Part shown: piece after piece, positions 1 through 7,868 of the stretch
Numbering within the stretch: the first letter of the stretch is position 1
Layout of the letters: every line of letters starts with the position of its first letter
Source of the DNA: Amycolatopsis sp. 2-15
GTDB taxonomy: Bacteria > Actinomycetota > Actinomycetes > Mycobacteriales > Pseudonocardiaceae
DNA: 64,000 nt
Direction: 5' to 3'
Assembly (NCBI RefSeq): GCF_030285625.1
Contig: NZ_CP127294.1
Span: forward strand, 7,968,001 to 8,032,000
Translations under genes and position numbers: made by a program
Notes under the pieces: model-generated
Database searches by the model: none
What the model was told of the DNA's origin: nothing
What the model saw: only the letters and a program-made list of their open reading frames with translations

Positions 1-656
1 GCGCGGAGCACGTCGGTGGTCACGGCGCCGCGGATCCGGGCCGGGGTGCGGCCCGCGTCCACGTGCTTGGCGAGGCTGGCGAACTGCACGCGCCACAGTC
101 CGGCGAGCGCGGTCGCGGCGAGCTGCGGCTCCGGGTCGGCGGTGGCCAGGCCCGCGCGCGCGGCCAGCAGCCGCGCGGCGCCGTCGGCGAGCTCGTCGAA
201 CAGGTCGCGCTGGTAGGCGGCCAGCGTCGGCGTGGAGCGGATCAGCTCACCGTAGCGGCGCAACCCCGCCCCCGCGGCGCGGCGGTCGCGCTGGTCCTCC
301 AGCCAGCCCGTGACCGCGGCCAGCTCGCCGGCGAGGATGCGCAGCACGGCTTCGACGGGCGTGCGGGCCGGGTCGCCGAGCTCGACGCGCAGCCCGGCGA
401 GGGTCGCGTCGGGCTGGCCGAGGACGAGGGACTCCTTGGCGGGGAAGTAGTTGAAGACGGTCTTCTCCGACACGGCAGCGGCCCGCGCGACGTCGGCAAC
501 ACGCACGGCGTCGAAGCCGCGCGCCAGGAAGAGCTCCGTGGCGGTGTTGACGAGCAGGCGCCGGGTCTCGCGCTTCTTGCGCTCGCGCAGGCCCTCCGCG
601 GGAACCTCGTCCCGCGGGGTCCGCAACGCCGCCCAGTCGACCCGCCGTCCGCCCAC
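1..656 (-). CDS. TetR/AcrR-family transcriptional regulator, 3' end beyond the window
   Basis: The N-terminal half is a TetR DNA-binding domain. A basic leader (LRERKKRETRRLL, residues about 23-35) is followed by the helix-turn-helix VADVARAAAVSEKTVFNYFP and a ligand-binding helical domain that runs off the left edge. I chose the GTG at 654-656 because it precedes the conserved segment by a typical distance; the frame stays open further upstream but has no better start. It is transcribed in the same direction as the methyltransferase at 697-1488, with about 40 bp between them, so the two may be co-transcribed. The ligand and targets cannot be read from the sequence. Confidence 0.85.
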   Translation of the reverse strand, partial: MGGRRVDWAALRTPRDEVPAEGLRERKKRETRRLLVNTATELFLARGFDAVRVADVARAAAVSEKTVFNYFPAKESLVLGQPDATLAGLRVELGDPARTPVEAVLRILAGELAAVTGWLEDQRDRRAAGAGLRRYGELIRSTPTLAAYQRDLFDELADGAARLLAARAGLATADPEPQLAATALAGLWRVQFASLAKHVDAGRTPARIRGAVTTDVLR

Positions 657-696
657 GAAACCGAGAATAGCTTGAGTCCACGGGATTTCCGGCGGG

Positions 697-1488
697 TCAG
701 CGGTGCGGCACGCTGCCCCGCACGGCCCACGCCCGCGCCGTGAGGGTGATCGTGCCGTCGGCGGCGATCGGCAGCCGGGCGCGCAGGAGGTCGCGCAGAG
801 CGCGGCGGTGCTCTTCGGGCAGCCGCACGGCGTAGGCGGGTGCCGGGCCCTGCCCGCCGAGGAACGGCAGCCAGTAGTCGTCGAAGCCGGCGAACGCGGT
901 GCGCACGCCGATCGCGCGCACCACCACGCCGGTCAGGCCCGCGTCCGTCCACAGTCGACTCAGCGGATCCGGGTGGCACAAGGGAAAGCGGCGGCCTTCG
1001 TCGAGGTCCGCGACCACCGGGTCAAGCTCGGCAGCGGCGTCCCAGAACCAGCGCATCAGCTCCATGCCCTCGGCGTAGTCCCACACGTACGCGGTCACCG
1101 CTCCCCCGGGCTTCACGGCTCGGACCCACTCGGCGACCGCCCGGTGCGGGTCGGGCACGAAGTTGAGCGCCAGCCCGCTCACGGCGGCGTCGAACGCGGC
1201 GTCGCGCACGGGCAGGGCTTGCGCGTCGGCGACCACGAAGGCCGCCCGCGGGTCGGCGGCCAGCCGGCGGGCATGGGCGACGAACGGCGCCGCCTGGTCG
1301 ACACCGAGGACGCCGGCGGGATCAGCCGTGGCCAGCACCGCCGACGTGAGCGCGCCAGTGCCGCAGCCGACGTCGAGCCAGCGCGCCCCGGGCGGCACGA
1401 CCGTGCCGTCGAGGAAGGCCGCGGCGACGCGGCGGCTCCACCGGCCGACGTACCGCTCGTAGGCCTCGCCCGACGACCAGTCGCTCAT
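697..1488 (-). CDS. class I SAM-dependent methyltransferase
   Basis: A 263-residue protein with the SAM-binding glycine motif LDVGCGTGALT near residue 40, an acidic loop about 20 residues later, and the post-motif segment LNFVPDPHRAVAEWVRAVKPGG typical of small-molecule (UbiE/COQ5-like) methyltransferases. The ATG start at 1488 gives the normal N-terminus of the family, in which a short helix precedes motif I. The substrate is unknown. It lies between a TetR gene downstream and a secreted GON-domain gene upstream, all on the minus strand, but a strong hairpin separates it from the GON gene, so an own promoter is likely. Confidence 0.85.
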   Translation of the reverse strand: MSDWSSGEAYERYVGRWSRRVAAAFLDGTVVPPGARWLDVGCGTGALTSAVLATADPAGVLGVDQAAPFVAHARRLAADPRAAFVVADAQALPVRDAAFDAAVSGLALNFVPDPHRAVAEWVRAVKPGGAVTAYVWDYAEGMELMRWFWDAAAELDPVVADLDEGRRFPLCHPDPLSRLWTDAGLTGVVVRAIGVRTAFAGFDDYWLPFLGGQGPAPAYAVRLPEEHRRALRDLLRARLPIAADGTITLTARAWAVRGSVPHR

Positions 1489-1522
1489 CGCCCGAACCTA
1501 CGCCTCCGGCCGGGCGTCGGCG

Positions 1523-1555
1523 CCCGGGCGAACCGCGTGCCACGGCTCGCCCGGG
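1523..1555 (-). terminator. hairpin terminator after the GON-domain gene
   Basis: A perfect 9-bp inverted repeat (CCCGGGCGA at 1523-1531, TCGCCCGGG at 1547-1555) with a 15-nt loop begins 10 bases past the stop codon of the minus-strand gene at 1566-2303. There is no U tract, as is usual in GC-rich actinobacteria. Confidence 0.5.
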
Positions 1556-1565
1556 ACGACGGGGC

Positions 1566-2303
1566 TCAGGTGAGGTTCACGCACGCCCGGCCGAGCAGCA
1601 CGTCGACCAGCGTGTGGGGGCCGCACGCGAGCTGGAGGTGGAAGTCGGGAACGGTGGGGTTGACGGGGTTGTAGATCGCGGGCGCCGGGGTCAGCGAGCC
1701 GCAGTAGCCGCCACCCGCGAGGTCGGCGCTGCGGCCGTCGGCGCTGAGGGTGGCGCCGCCCCGCGACTCGAACCCGCCGAGGACCCACGAGGCGGCCAGC
1801 ACGAAGGCCGTGCCGCCGAGGTCGACCCGGCCGACACCGCTGGCGGCGAAGTCACACGACGCGGCCACGCCGTAAGGCATGGACCCGATGGCGAAGTTCC
1901 CCGACTGCAGGGCCGATCCGGTGCTGGTGGCGAACGTGACGTCGTTGATGTCGACCAGCAGGGTCGCCGGGTCGATCCGCACCCGGGTGAACGTGGTGCG
2001 GACATTCGTGCCCTGTGTCGCGCCACCGGCCGTGTATTGCGAGAAGTTGGGGGCGGTGAGCGTGATGTATTCCCGCGGCGTGCCGGCCATGTCGTGACAA
2101 TAAACGGGGACGAGGTGGGAGCCGGTGTTCAGCACATAGTTCCCGTCGCCCGCGATCGGCAGCAGGGCACGGATCGCGGCACAACTGCTCGTGCCGGCAG
2201 CCACCGGCGGTTGAGCCGCCGGCTGCGCGGACGCGGACGCAGGCGTCACGGCGAGCCCGGTGAGGACCAGAACTGCAGCCGCGACAACAATTCTTCGGAA
2301 CAT
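1566..2303 (-). CDS. secreted GON-domain protein
   Basis: A 245-residue protein with a Sec signal peptide (positive MFRR, hydrophobic core to about residue 22, then ASASA). The rest, from about residue 40, reads as a single GON domain: a Cys near the start (SCAAI), PVYCHDMAGTPREYITL, the NFSQY and NVRTTFTRVRIDP segments, and further Cys residues that could form disulfides. GON domains were first named in metazoan ADAMTS/GON-1 proteases, where they are C-terminal; here the domain stands alone on a secreted bacterial protein. The ATG at 2303 has a GAGG-type ribosome binding site. Function is unknown; attachment to extracellular protein or glycan is a guess. Identification is from pattern memory and is not a profile hit. 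Confidence 0.7.
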   Translation of the reverse strand: MFRRIVVAAAVLVLTGLAVTPASASAQPAAQPPVAAGTSSCAAIRALLPIAGDGNYVLNTGSHLVPVYCHDMAGTPREYITLTAPNFSQYTAGGATQGTNVRTTFTRVRIDPATLLVDINDVTFATSTGSALQSGNFAIGSMPYGVAASCDFAASGVGRVDLGGTAFVLAASWVLGGFESRGGATLSADGRSADLAGGGYCGSLTPAPAIYNPVNPTVPDFHLQLACGPHTLVDVLLGRACVNLT

Positions 2304-2715
2304 GAAACCTCATTCCCTCGACGATGTGGCTGAATGATTAGACGGCGAAAACTCGAACCGGGCGATAGGCCATGCGGGTCACCTGCGAAGAGGCTGCGCC
2401 GACACCGATAATGAATTACGACATTCGAGAACCGGATTAACGCATTCGGAGGCAATTCACCGGCCCCGTGCGGCGAAATACTCGTGAATGCACACTCAGC
2501 CCAGGTGCGCCGGAACAGCCCGCGGAGATTTTCACCTCGAACGGATGATGGTCCACAGTGGACGTGGTGGACCCCGGGGTGGACAGGGTAGTCACAACCC
2601 GGCATCCGTCGGACGAGCCGCTCTTTACATTTCGTTTCGACTTGTCAAGCTGGGTGTACATCACCTACCTTCTTGTCAACCACGTCGGACAGCGTCGTTG
2701 ACGGAGGAGGACGAG
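2304..2715. promoter_or_regulatory. 412-bp divergent intergenic region upstream of alkB
   Basis: No gene is convincing here, although the frame of alkB stays open upstream to about 2488. It holds a GTCCACAGTGGAC palindrome at 2551-2563 and two direct copies of CTTGTCAA at 2641-2648 and 2672-2679 (the first inside CTTGTCAAG, itself a short palindrome), bracketing GTGTACATCACC. These lie 40-75 bp before the alkB start and are candidate binding sites for the TetR protein at 4353-4982. No clear -35/-10 pair could be fixed. Confidence 0.4.
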
Positions 2716-4116
2716 ATGAGCGAAGTCGCGGGGACGGTGCCCGCCGGCTCGACCGAGTCGTGGACCGACCGCAAGCGGTACCTGTGGCTGATCGGGCTCG
2801 TGGTCCCCTCGCTCGCGTTCCTGGCGATCGGGCTGCACGCGGCCACCGGCTGGGGGGTGTGGTTCTGGATCGGGCCGATCGTGATCCTCGTGATCGTGCC
2901 CGTGATCGACCTGGTCGCGGGGCTCGATCGCAGCAACCCGCCCGACGACGTGCTCGAACAGCTGGAGAACGACCGGTACTACCGCTGGATCACCTACCTC
3001 TTCCTGCCGATCCAGTACGTCGGGTTCGTGGCGGCCTTCTGGCTGATCGGGCGCGGCGACCTCACGGTGGTGGACAAGATCGGGCTGGCCGCGTCCATCG
3101 GGTGCATCGGCGGGATCGGCATCAACACCGCCCACGAGCTCGGCCACAAGAAGGAGAGCCACGAGCGCTGGCTGTCGAAGATCGCGCTGGCCCAGAGCTT
3201 CTACGGCCATTTCTACATCGAGCACAACCGCGGCCACCACGTGCGCGTGGCCACGCCCGAGGACCCGGCTTCGAGCCGCCTCGGCGAGAGCTTCTACCGC
3301 TTCTGGCCGCGAACTGTCGGCGGCTCGCTGGCCTCGGCGTGGCGGCTGGAGCGCAAGCGCTACGCCCGGCGGGAGAAGCACCCGTTCCGCATCGGCAACG
3401 ACGTGCTCAACGCGTGGCTGATGTCGGCCGTGCTGTGGGCGGCGATGCTGGTGTGGCTCGGGGTGGGGATTCTGCCCTACCTGCTGATCCAGGCTGTGGT
3501 GGGCTTCTCGTTGCTGGAAGTCGTGAACTACATGGAGCACTACGGGATGCTGCGCCAGCGCGTGGGGGCGCCGGATCGGCGCCGCTACGAGCGCGTGGAT
3601 CCGAGCCACAGCTGGAACTCCAACAACATCGCCACCAACGTGCTGCTCTACCACCTGCAGCGCCACAGCGACCACCACGCCAACCCCACGCGCCGCTACC
3701 AGACGCTGCGGGACTTCGCCGAGTCGCCGGTGCTGCCCACCGGGTACGCCGGGATGATCGTGCTGGCGCTCGTGCCGCCGCTGTGGCGGCGGGTGATGGA
3801 CCCGCGCGTACTCGCCCACTTCGACGGCGACGTCCGCCGCGCCAACATCCAGCCGCGCAAGCGGGGCAAGGTCCTGGCGCGGTACGGCACCCGGGTGACG
3901 GCCGCTGAGCCGGTCACCGCCGACACCCGCGGCGACGCCACCGAGGGCGGCATGTGCCCCGGTTGCGGCTACGTCTACGACGAACGGCGCGGCGATCCGC
4001 GCGAGGGTTTCCAGGCCGGCACGACGTGGTCGGCGATCCCGGACTCGTGGTGCTGCCCGGACTGCGGCGTGCGCGAGAAGGTCGACTTCGTGGCTCCCGG
4101 AAGGGTGGATGCGTGA
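2716..4116 (+). CDS. alkB: alkane 1-monooxygenase (AlkB) with fused C-terminal rubredoxin
   Basis: Integral-membrane non-haem di-iron hydroxylase that oxidises the terminal methyl group of alkanes. The 466-residue protein has hydrophobic segments over residues 20-340 and the histidine boxes HELGH (H140, H144), EHNRGHH (H170, H174, H175) and LQRHSDHH (H317, H320, H321). After a linker at about 385-410 comes a complete rubredoxin with CPGCG (C414, C417) and CPDCG (C447, C450). Rubredoxin is the electron donor to AlkB and is usually a separate protein; fusions are known in some actinobacteria. The ATG at 2716 follows a strong GGAGGAGG site at 2703-2710 and is preferred over upstream in-frame ATGs. 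The stop overlaps the ferredoxin start by one base. Confidence 0.95.
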   Translation: MSEVAGTVPAGSTESWTDRKRYLWLIGLVVPSLAFLAIGLHAATGWGVWFWIGPIVILVIVPVIDLVAGLDRSNPPDDVLEQLENDRYYRWITYLFLPIQYVGFVAAFWLIGRGDLTVVDKIGLAASIGCIGGIGINTAHELGHKKESHERWLSKIALAQSFYGHFYIEHNRGHHVRVATPEDPASSRLGESFYRFWPRTVGGSLASAWRLERKRYARREKHPFRIGNDVLNAWLMSAVLWAAMLVWLGVGILPYLLIQAVVGFSLLEVVNYMEHYGMLRQRVGAPDRRRYERVDPSHSWNSNNIATNVLLYHLQRHSDHHANPTRRYQTLRDFAESPVLPTGYAGMIVLALVPPLWRRVMDPRVLAHFDGDVRRANIQPRKRGKVLARYGTRVTAAEPVTADTRGDATEGGMCPGCGYVYDERRGDPREGFQAGTTWSAIPDSWCCPDCGVREKVDFVAPGRVDA

Positions 4117-4307
4117 TGCGGATCGAGGCGAACCGCGAGCTGTGCGCGGGGCTCGGCATGTGCGAGGCGATGGCGCCGGACTTCTTCGAGGTCGGCGACG
4201 ACGGCACGGTGGTGCTCCTGGAGGAGAGCCCCGCCGAGCAACACCGGCCGGACGTGACGGCCGCGGCCGACGCGTGCCCGGTGCTGGCGTTGAAGGTGCG
4301 CGACTGA
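4116..4307 (+). CDS. 3Fe-4S ferredoxin
   Basis: A 63-residue small ferredoxin with the cluster ligands C10, C16 (spacing CAGLGMC) and C54-Pro. The middle cysteine of a 4Fe-4S motif is absent, which predicts a 3Fe-4S cluster as in actinobacterial P450-partner ferredoxins. Its ATG overlaps the alkB stop codon (TGATG), so it is translationally coupled to the hydroxylase. AlkB-rubredoxin normally receives electrons from a flavin rubredoxin reductase; a ferredoxin in this position is unusual and may feed the fused rubredoxin or serve another oxygenase. No reductase gene is present in the operon. Confidence 0.9.
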   Translation: MRIEANRELCAGLGMCEAMAPDFFEVGDDGTVVLLEESPAEQHRPDVTAAADACPVLALKVRD

Positions 4308-4352
4308 CGTGCGTTCGCCAGTTCGCCGGGACCACACAGGAGGCGGCCTAGG

Positions 4353-4982
4353 ATGACGATCATGAGCGGGGCACTCCGGGCCACACCGCCCGAGGGCGGC
4401 CAGCACCGGCAGCCGATCGTCACCGCGGCCATCGAACTGACCGCGAGCGAGGGCTGGTCGGCGGTCACCATGGCGCGGCTGGCCGAGGCCGCGGGCGTGA
4501 GCCGCCAGACCGTGTACAACGAGATCGGCTCCAAGGCCGCGCTGGCCGAGGTGATGATCTCCCACGAGCTGGCCCGCTTCCTCGCCGTGGTGCGCACCGC
4601 GTTCGACCGGCACCCCGACGACCTGGTCGAGGCGATCTACGAGGCCATCCGCGCGGTGCTCGACCTCGCCGACGACAACACGCTGCTGCGCGCCATCGCG
4701 TCGGCGACGCACGGCACGGACACCGAACTGCTGCCGCTGCTGACCACGCGCGCGGGCTCGTTGCTCACCGAGGCGAAGACCATGCTGGTCGAGCGCATGC
4801 GCACCTACGAGCCGCCGCTGGACGACGAGCAGATCGCCGTGGTGATCGACCTCGTCGTGCGCACGGTGCTCAGTCACGTGATGCAGCCGTCCGACACCCC
4901 CGCCCGCACGGCCGACGCGCTGGCCTGGGTGGTCGGGCGCGTGCTGGGCACCTCGGCGGCGCGGCCTATGCGCCGCGGCTGA
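4353..4982 (+). CDS. TetR-family regulator, probable regulator of the alkB operon
   Basis: A 209-residue protein with a TetR helix-turn-helix (MARLAEAAGVSRQTVYNEIG, about residues 49-68), followed by a helical ligand domain. It starts 45 bp after the ferredoxin stop on the same strand, so it is probably the third gene of the alkB operon. TetR genes in this position are common for actinobacterial alkB clusters and respond to alkanes or fatty acids; that role is inferred from position. The CTTGTCAA repeats upstream of alkB are candidate targets. Confidence 0.85.
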   Translation: MTIMSGALRATPPEGGQHRQPIVTAAIELTASEGWSAVTMARLAEAAGVSRQTVYNEIGSKAALAEVMISHELARFLAVVRTAFDRHPDDLVEAIYEAIRAVLDLADDNTLLRAIASATHGTDTELLPLLTTRAGSLLTEAKTMLVERMRTYEPPLDDEQIAVVIDLVVRTVLSHVMQPSDTPARTADALAWVVGRVLGTSAARPMRRG

Positions 4983-5007
4983 CCGGCGGCTGGGGCATGA
5001 TGGACCC

Positions 5008-5373
5008 GTGGAGTCGACCAGGGTGGACCGCTGGCTGTGGGCCGTACGGCTGGCGAAAACGCGCTCGGACGCGGCCGCCGCTTGCCGGGGCGGGCACGTG
5101 CGCGTGAACGACCGCCCGGCCAAACCCGCCACCACCGTCGTCGCCGGCGACGAGGTCCGCGCCCGCATCGGTCAGACCACCCGCGTCGTCGAGGTCGTCC
5201 AGGTCATCCAGAAACGCGTCGGCGCGCCCGAGGCGGCGAAGTGCATCATCGACCGCACCCCGAAACCGCCGCCGGAAGCGGCGATCCCGGTGGCGCGGCG
5301 CGAGCGCGGCGCGGGCCGTCCGACGAAGCGGGAACGCCGGGTGCTCGACGAGTTCCGCTCGCGCTGGGACTGA
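5008..5373 (+). CDS. S4-domain RNA-binding protein (Hsp15/YlmH-like)
   Basis: A 121-residue basic protein with an S4 RNA-binding domain at residues 1-60 (RVDRWLWAVRLAKTRSDAAA, then GHVRVNDRPAKPATTVVAGDEV) and a basic C-terminal tail. This layout matches the heat-shock protein 15 family, which binds stalled 50S subunits with nascent chains. The GTG at 5008 is the only reasonable start; CATGAT at 4996-5001 lies six bases before it and could be a -10 box of a leaderless transcript. It ends one base before the stop of the convergent beta-lactamase gene. Confidence 0.85.
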   Translation: MESTRVDRWLWAVRLAKTRSDAAAACRGGHVRVNDRPAKPATTVVAGDEVRARIGQTTRVVEVVQVIQKRVGAPEAAKCIIDRTPKPPPEAAIPVARRERGAGRPTKRERRVLDEFRSRWD

Positions 5374-5374
5374 G

Positions 5375-6283
5375 TCAGCGCAGCACCTGGGCGACGTACT
5401 TCGCGACTTCGGCGATCAGGGCGTACCGGGGTTCGTCGTCGTAGGCGGTGCGGTCGGACATGATCGCGAAGACCAGCGGGGGTGCGTTCGGTGGACGGAG
5501 GACGGCGACGTCGTTGACGCGGCCGTAGTCGCCGTGGCCGGTTTTGCCGATCACGCCCCAGTCAGCGGGCACGCCCGCGCGGATGGTCTGCGCGCCCGTG
5601 GTGCTGCGGCTGAGCCAGTCTTCGACGAGAGCGCGTTTGTCGGGGGGTAGCGCGTTGCCGAGCACGATCGTCCGGTGGTCGGCGGCCAGCGCCCGCGGGG
5701 TGGTGGTGTCGCGCGGGTCGTCGAGGGGATCGCGGTTGAGATCGGGCTCGTACTGATCCATCCGGCTGGTGGCGTCGCCCAGGCCGCGCAGGTACGCGGT
5801 GAGCCCGGGCGGGCCGCCGGCGTCCCGCATGAGCAGGTTGCCGGCTGTGCCGTCGCTGTAGCGGATGGCGGCGTCGCACAGCCGGCGCACGCTCATCCCG
5901 GTGCCGGCGTGGTTCTCGGTGATCGGGGAGAAGGAGTTGACTTCGGCCTTGGTGTAGGGGATTTGAGTGTCCAGGTAGGACAGCGGGTGGGTTCGCAGTA
6001 CGGCCGCGACGGCGAAGGTTTTGAAGGTGGAGCAGAAGGCGAATCTTTCGTCGGCCCGGTAGTCCAGAGTGGCTCCGCTGCCGGTGGCGAGTGCGTGGAC
6101 GCCGAGGCGGGCGTGGTACTTGCGTTCGAGTGCTGCGAGTGGCGCAGTCGACGGTGGGGGTGTTGTCGTTTTCGGGGGCGGTGTGGGGGTCGGGGGTGGT
6201 GCGGGGCTCACGCACCCGGCGATCGGTGCGGCGAGCATTCCGGCGAGCAGGGCCCGCCGGGTGATGCGACGTCGGTCCGCCAC
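5375..6283 (-). CDS. class A beta-lactamase, Tat-type lipoprotein
   Basis: A 302-residue serine beta-lactamase. Active-site motifs are STFK (S85, K88), SDG (143-145, in place of SDN, as in mycobacterial BlaC), EPDLN with the general base E179, and KTG (247-249). The N-terminus carries twin arginines and a lipobox ending in C24 (LAAPIAGC), followed by a Pro/Thr-rich linker, so the mature enzyme should be tethered outside the membrane. The GTG at 6283 follows GAGAGGAA at a good distance; longer reading is possible but would give a non-secretory N-terminus. It is the third gene of a bla-vanY-bla operon, 11 bp after the carboxypeptidase. Confidence 0.92.
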   Translation of the reverse strand: MADRRRITRRALLAGMLAAPIAGCVSPAPPPTPTPPPKTTTPPPSTAPLAALERKYHARLGVHALATGSGATLDYRADERFAFCSTFKTFAVAAVLRTHPLSYLDTQIPYTKAEVNSFSPITENHAGTGMSVRRLCDAAIRYSDGTAGNLLMRDAGGPPGLTAYLRGLGDATSRMDQYEPDLNRDPLDDPRDTTTPRALAADHRTIVLGNALPPDKRALVEDWLSRSTTGAQTIRAGVPADWGVIGKTGHGDYGRVNDVAVLRPPNAPPLVFAIMSDRTAYDDEPRYALIAEVAKYVAQVLR

Positions 6284-6294
6284 GGGATTTCCTC

Positions 6295-6843
6295 TCAGGT
6301 TTCCGCGTCCGCCAGGGAGAAGCCCGGGTGCGGGACGCGCGGTGGGCGGCCTTCGGGGTGGTATTCGAAGTGCCACCACTCGTTGTCGTAGACGCGGTAC
6401 AGGTGGTGGGCCGCGCCGTGGCGCTCGAGCCAGCGGGCGCCGTCGCGGGGGCGGATGTCGAGGGCCGTGCCGGTCACGTGGCGGGAGTTCGCCGGGGGCA
6501 GGGCGCGCCGGCGGGCCGAAGCGACCGAGCCGGTGCGGCGGACCTCCGCGGTGAAAAGGCGGTCCTGCGTGTCGGCGTCGCGGTGGCCGGAGGTGAGGCC
6601 CAGGAGGGTGCCGTGGTGCCAGAGGGCGGCGGTGCGCGCCGCGACGAAAGCGGCGTGAGTGCCGGGTGACAAGCCGGTGAGGTCCTCGGACGGGAAGCGG
6701 ATCCGCAGCGCCCAGGAGCAGGCAACGGATCGTCCGAGGCCCGGCGCCACCAGGGACGCCAGTGGCCACGACACGAAGGCGAGCAGCCGGGTGATCACCC
6801 GGTAGCCGGCGTCGCGACGCCGGCCCGAAGTGGACAGTTTCAT
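6295..6843 (-). CDS. M15-family D-alanyl-D-alanine carboxypeptidase (VanY-like)
   Basis: A 182-residue zinc peptidase. Visible motifs are SGHRDADTQ, the zinc site SRHVTGTALDI (H122, D129) and EWWHFEY (E155, H158), matching the M15 fold that trims the terminal D-Ala of peptidoglycan stem peptides. An N-terminal hydrophobic stretch at about residues 17-35 could anchor or export it. The ATG at 6843 has GGGGGAG upstream. It lies between two class A beta-lactamase genes with gaps of 11 and 20 bp, so the operon combines beta-lactam hydrolysis with stem-peptide trimming. Confidence 0.88.
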   Translation of the reverse strand: MKLSTSGRRRDAGYRVITRLLAFVSWPLASLVAPGLGRSVACSWALRIRFPSEDLTGLSPGTHAAFVAARTAALWHHGTLLGLTSGHRDADTQDRLFTAEVRRTGSVASARRRALPPANSRHVTGTALDIRPRDGARWLERHGAAHHLYRVYDNEWWHFEYHPEGRPPRVPHPGFSLADAET

Positions 6844-6863
6844 GACTCCCCCAGGAGAACGTC

Positions 6864-7760
6864 TCAGCCCAGCGCCTTCACCGCGGCCGCCGTGGCACGG
6901 GCGACGAGGGCGTCATCCGTGGGGGCGTCGGCGGCGGGGCGGTCGGAGAACACCACGAACACGATCGGCGCGCGGCCCGGGGGCCAGGCGATCGCGATGT
7001 CGTTGCGGGTGCCGTGGTCGGCGGTGCCGGACTTGTCGGCGACCTGCCACCCCGAAGGGACACCCGCGCGGACCAGGTTGGTGCCGGTGGTGCTGGCGCG
7101 CATGGTGTTCGTCAGGACGGTGCGCAGCGGCGCGGGCAGGGTGTCGCCGAGGGCCACCGTGCGCAGGGACCGGGCCCAGGCGCGCGGGGTGGTCGTGTCG
7201 CGGAGGTCGCCGGGCGCGGTCTCGTTCAGGGTGGGTTCGATGCGGTCGACGTGGGTGGTGGTGTCGCCGATCGAGCGCAGCCACGTGCTCAATGCGGCCG
7301 GCCCGCCGAGCTCGCGGAAAAGCAGGTTCCCGCCGGTGTTGTCGCTGTAGCGCAGGGCGGCGTCCATGATCGCGCTGAGCGTCATGCCGGTGCCGGCGCG
7401 TTTCTGGGTGATCGGCGAGTTCGCGACGACGTCGCCCGGGCCGTACTCGATCACGCGGTCGAGCCCCGCCGTCCCCACCTTCTGCAGCACGGCCCCGGCG
7501 CTGAACACCTTGTGCGTCGACGCGTAGGCGAAGCGCTCGTCGGCGCGGTAGGCGACTTCGTGGCCCGAGTCGGTGTCCACGACGTATACGCCGAGCCGGG
7601 CGCCGAAAGACCGCTCGAGGTCTTCGAAGTCGTGGTTCGAGACCGTCGGCGAAGCGGAGGTGGCGGGCGGTAGAGCTTGCGGGGCCGGCGGGGCGCCGCA
7701 TCCCGCCAGCGCCACCACTGCCACCGCCGCCACCGCCGCCACCACAGACTTGCTGAACAC
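6864..7760 (-). CDS. class A beta-lactamase, lipoprotein
   Basis: A 298-residue enzyme, first gene of the operon. Motifs are STHK (S81, K84), SDN (139-141), EPTLN with E175, and KSG (243-245). The signal peptide ends in a lipobox (VVALAGC, C21) without twin arginines, so it probably uses Sec and not Tat as its neighbour does. The GTG at 7760 has AAGGGGGAA before it. It differs from the downstream paralogue in having SDN not SDG and KSG not KTG, so the two may have different substrate ranges. It is divergent from a LysR gene, the arrangement of ampR/ampC-type inducible systems. Confidence 0.92.
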   Translation of the reverse strand: MFSKSVVAAVAAVAVVALAGCGAPPAPQALPPATSASPTVSNHDFEDLERSFGARLGVYVVDTDSGHEVAYRADERFAYASTHKVFSAGAVLQKVGTAGLDRVIEYGPGDVVANSPITQKRAGTGMTLSAIMDAALRYSDNTGGNLLFRELGGPAALSTWLRSIGDTTTHVDRIEPTLNETAPGDLRDTTTPRAWARSLRTVALGDTLPAPLRTVLTNTMRASTTGTNLVRAGVPSGWQVADKSGTADHGTRNDIAIAWPPGRAPIVFVVFSDRPAADAPTDDALVARATAAAVKALG

Positions 7761-7815
7761 CGGGTTCCCCCTTCGGAAGTGATCGACATCCGCAGTCTCA
7801 CCAAGGCCGCTCATG

Positions 7816-7828
7816 CTGTCCAAGACAG
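7816..7828. promoter_or_regulatory. candidate LysR operator between bla and lysR
   Basis: A perfect inverted repeat CTGTC-caa-GACAG, which also satisfies the T-N11-A rule of LysR sites (T7817 to A7829). It lies in the 108-bp divergent gap, about 56 bp from the beta-lactamase start and 40 bp from the LysR start, as expected for autoregulation and activation. Confidence 0.45.
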
Positions 7829-7868
7829 AAGTGGCCCCTTCCATGCGGAATGGGCATACAGTGTGGTC

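Noticed and set aside
2488..2715. An N-terminal extension of AlkB from an upstream in-frame ATG.
   Set aside because: The strong GGAGGAGG site and the start of similarity place the start at 2716; the extension looks non-coding.
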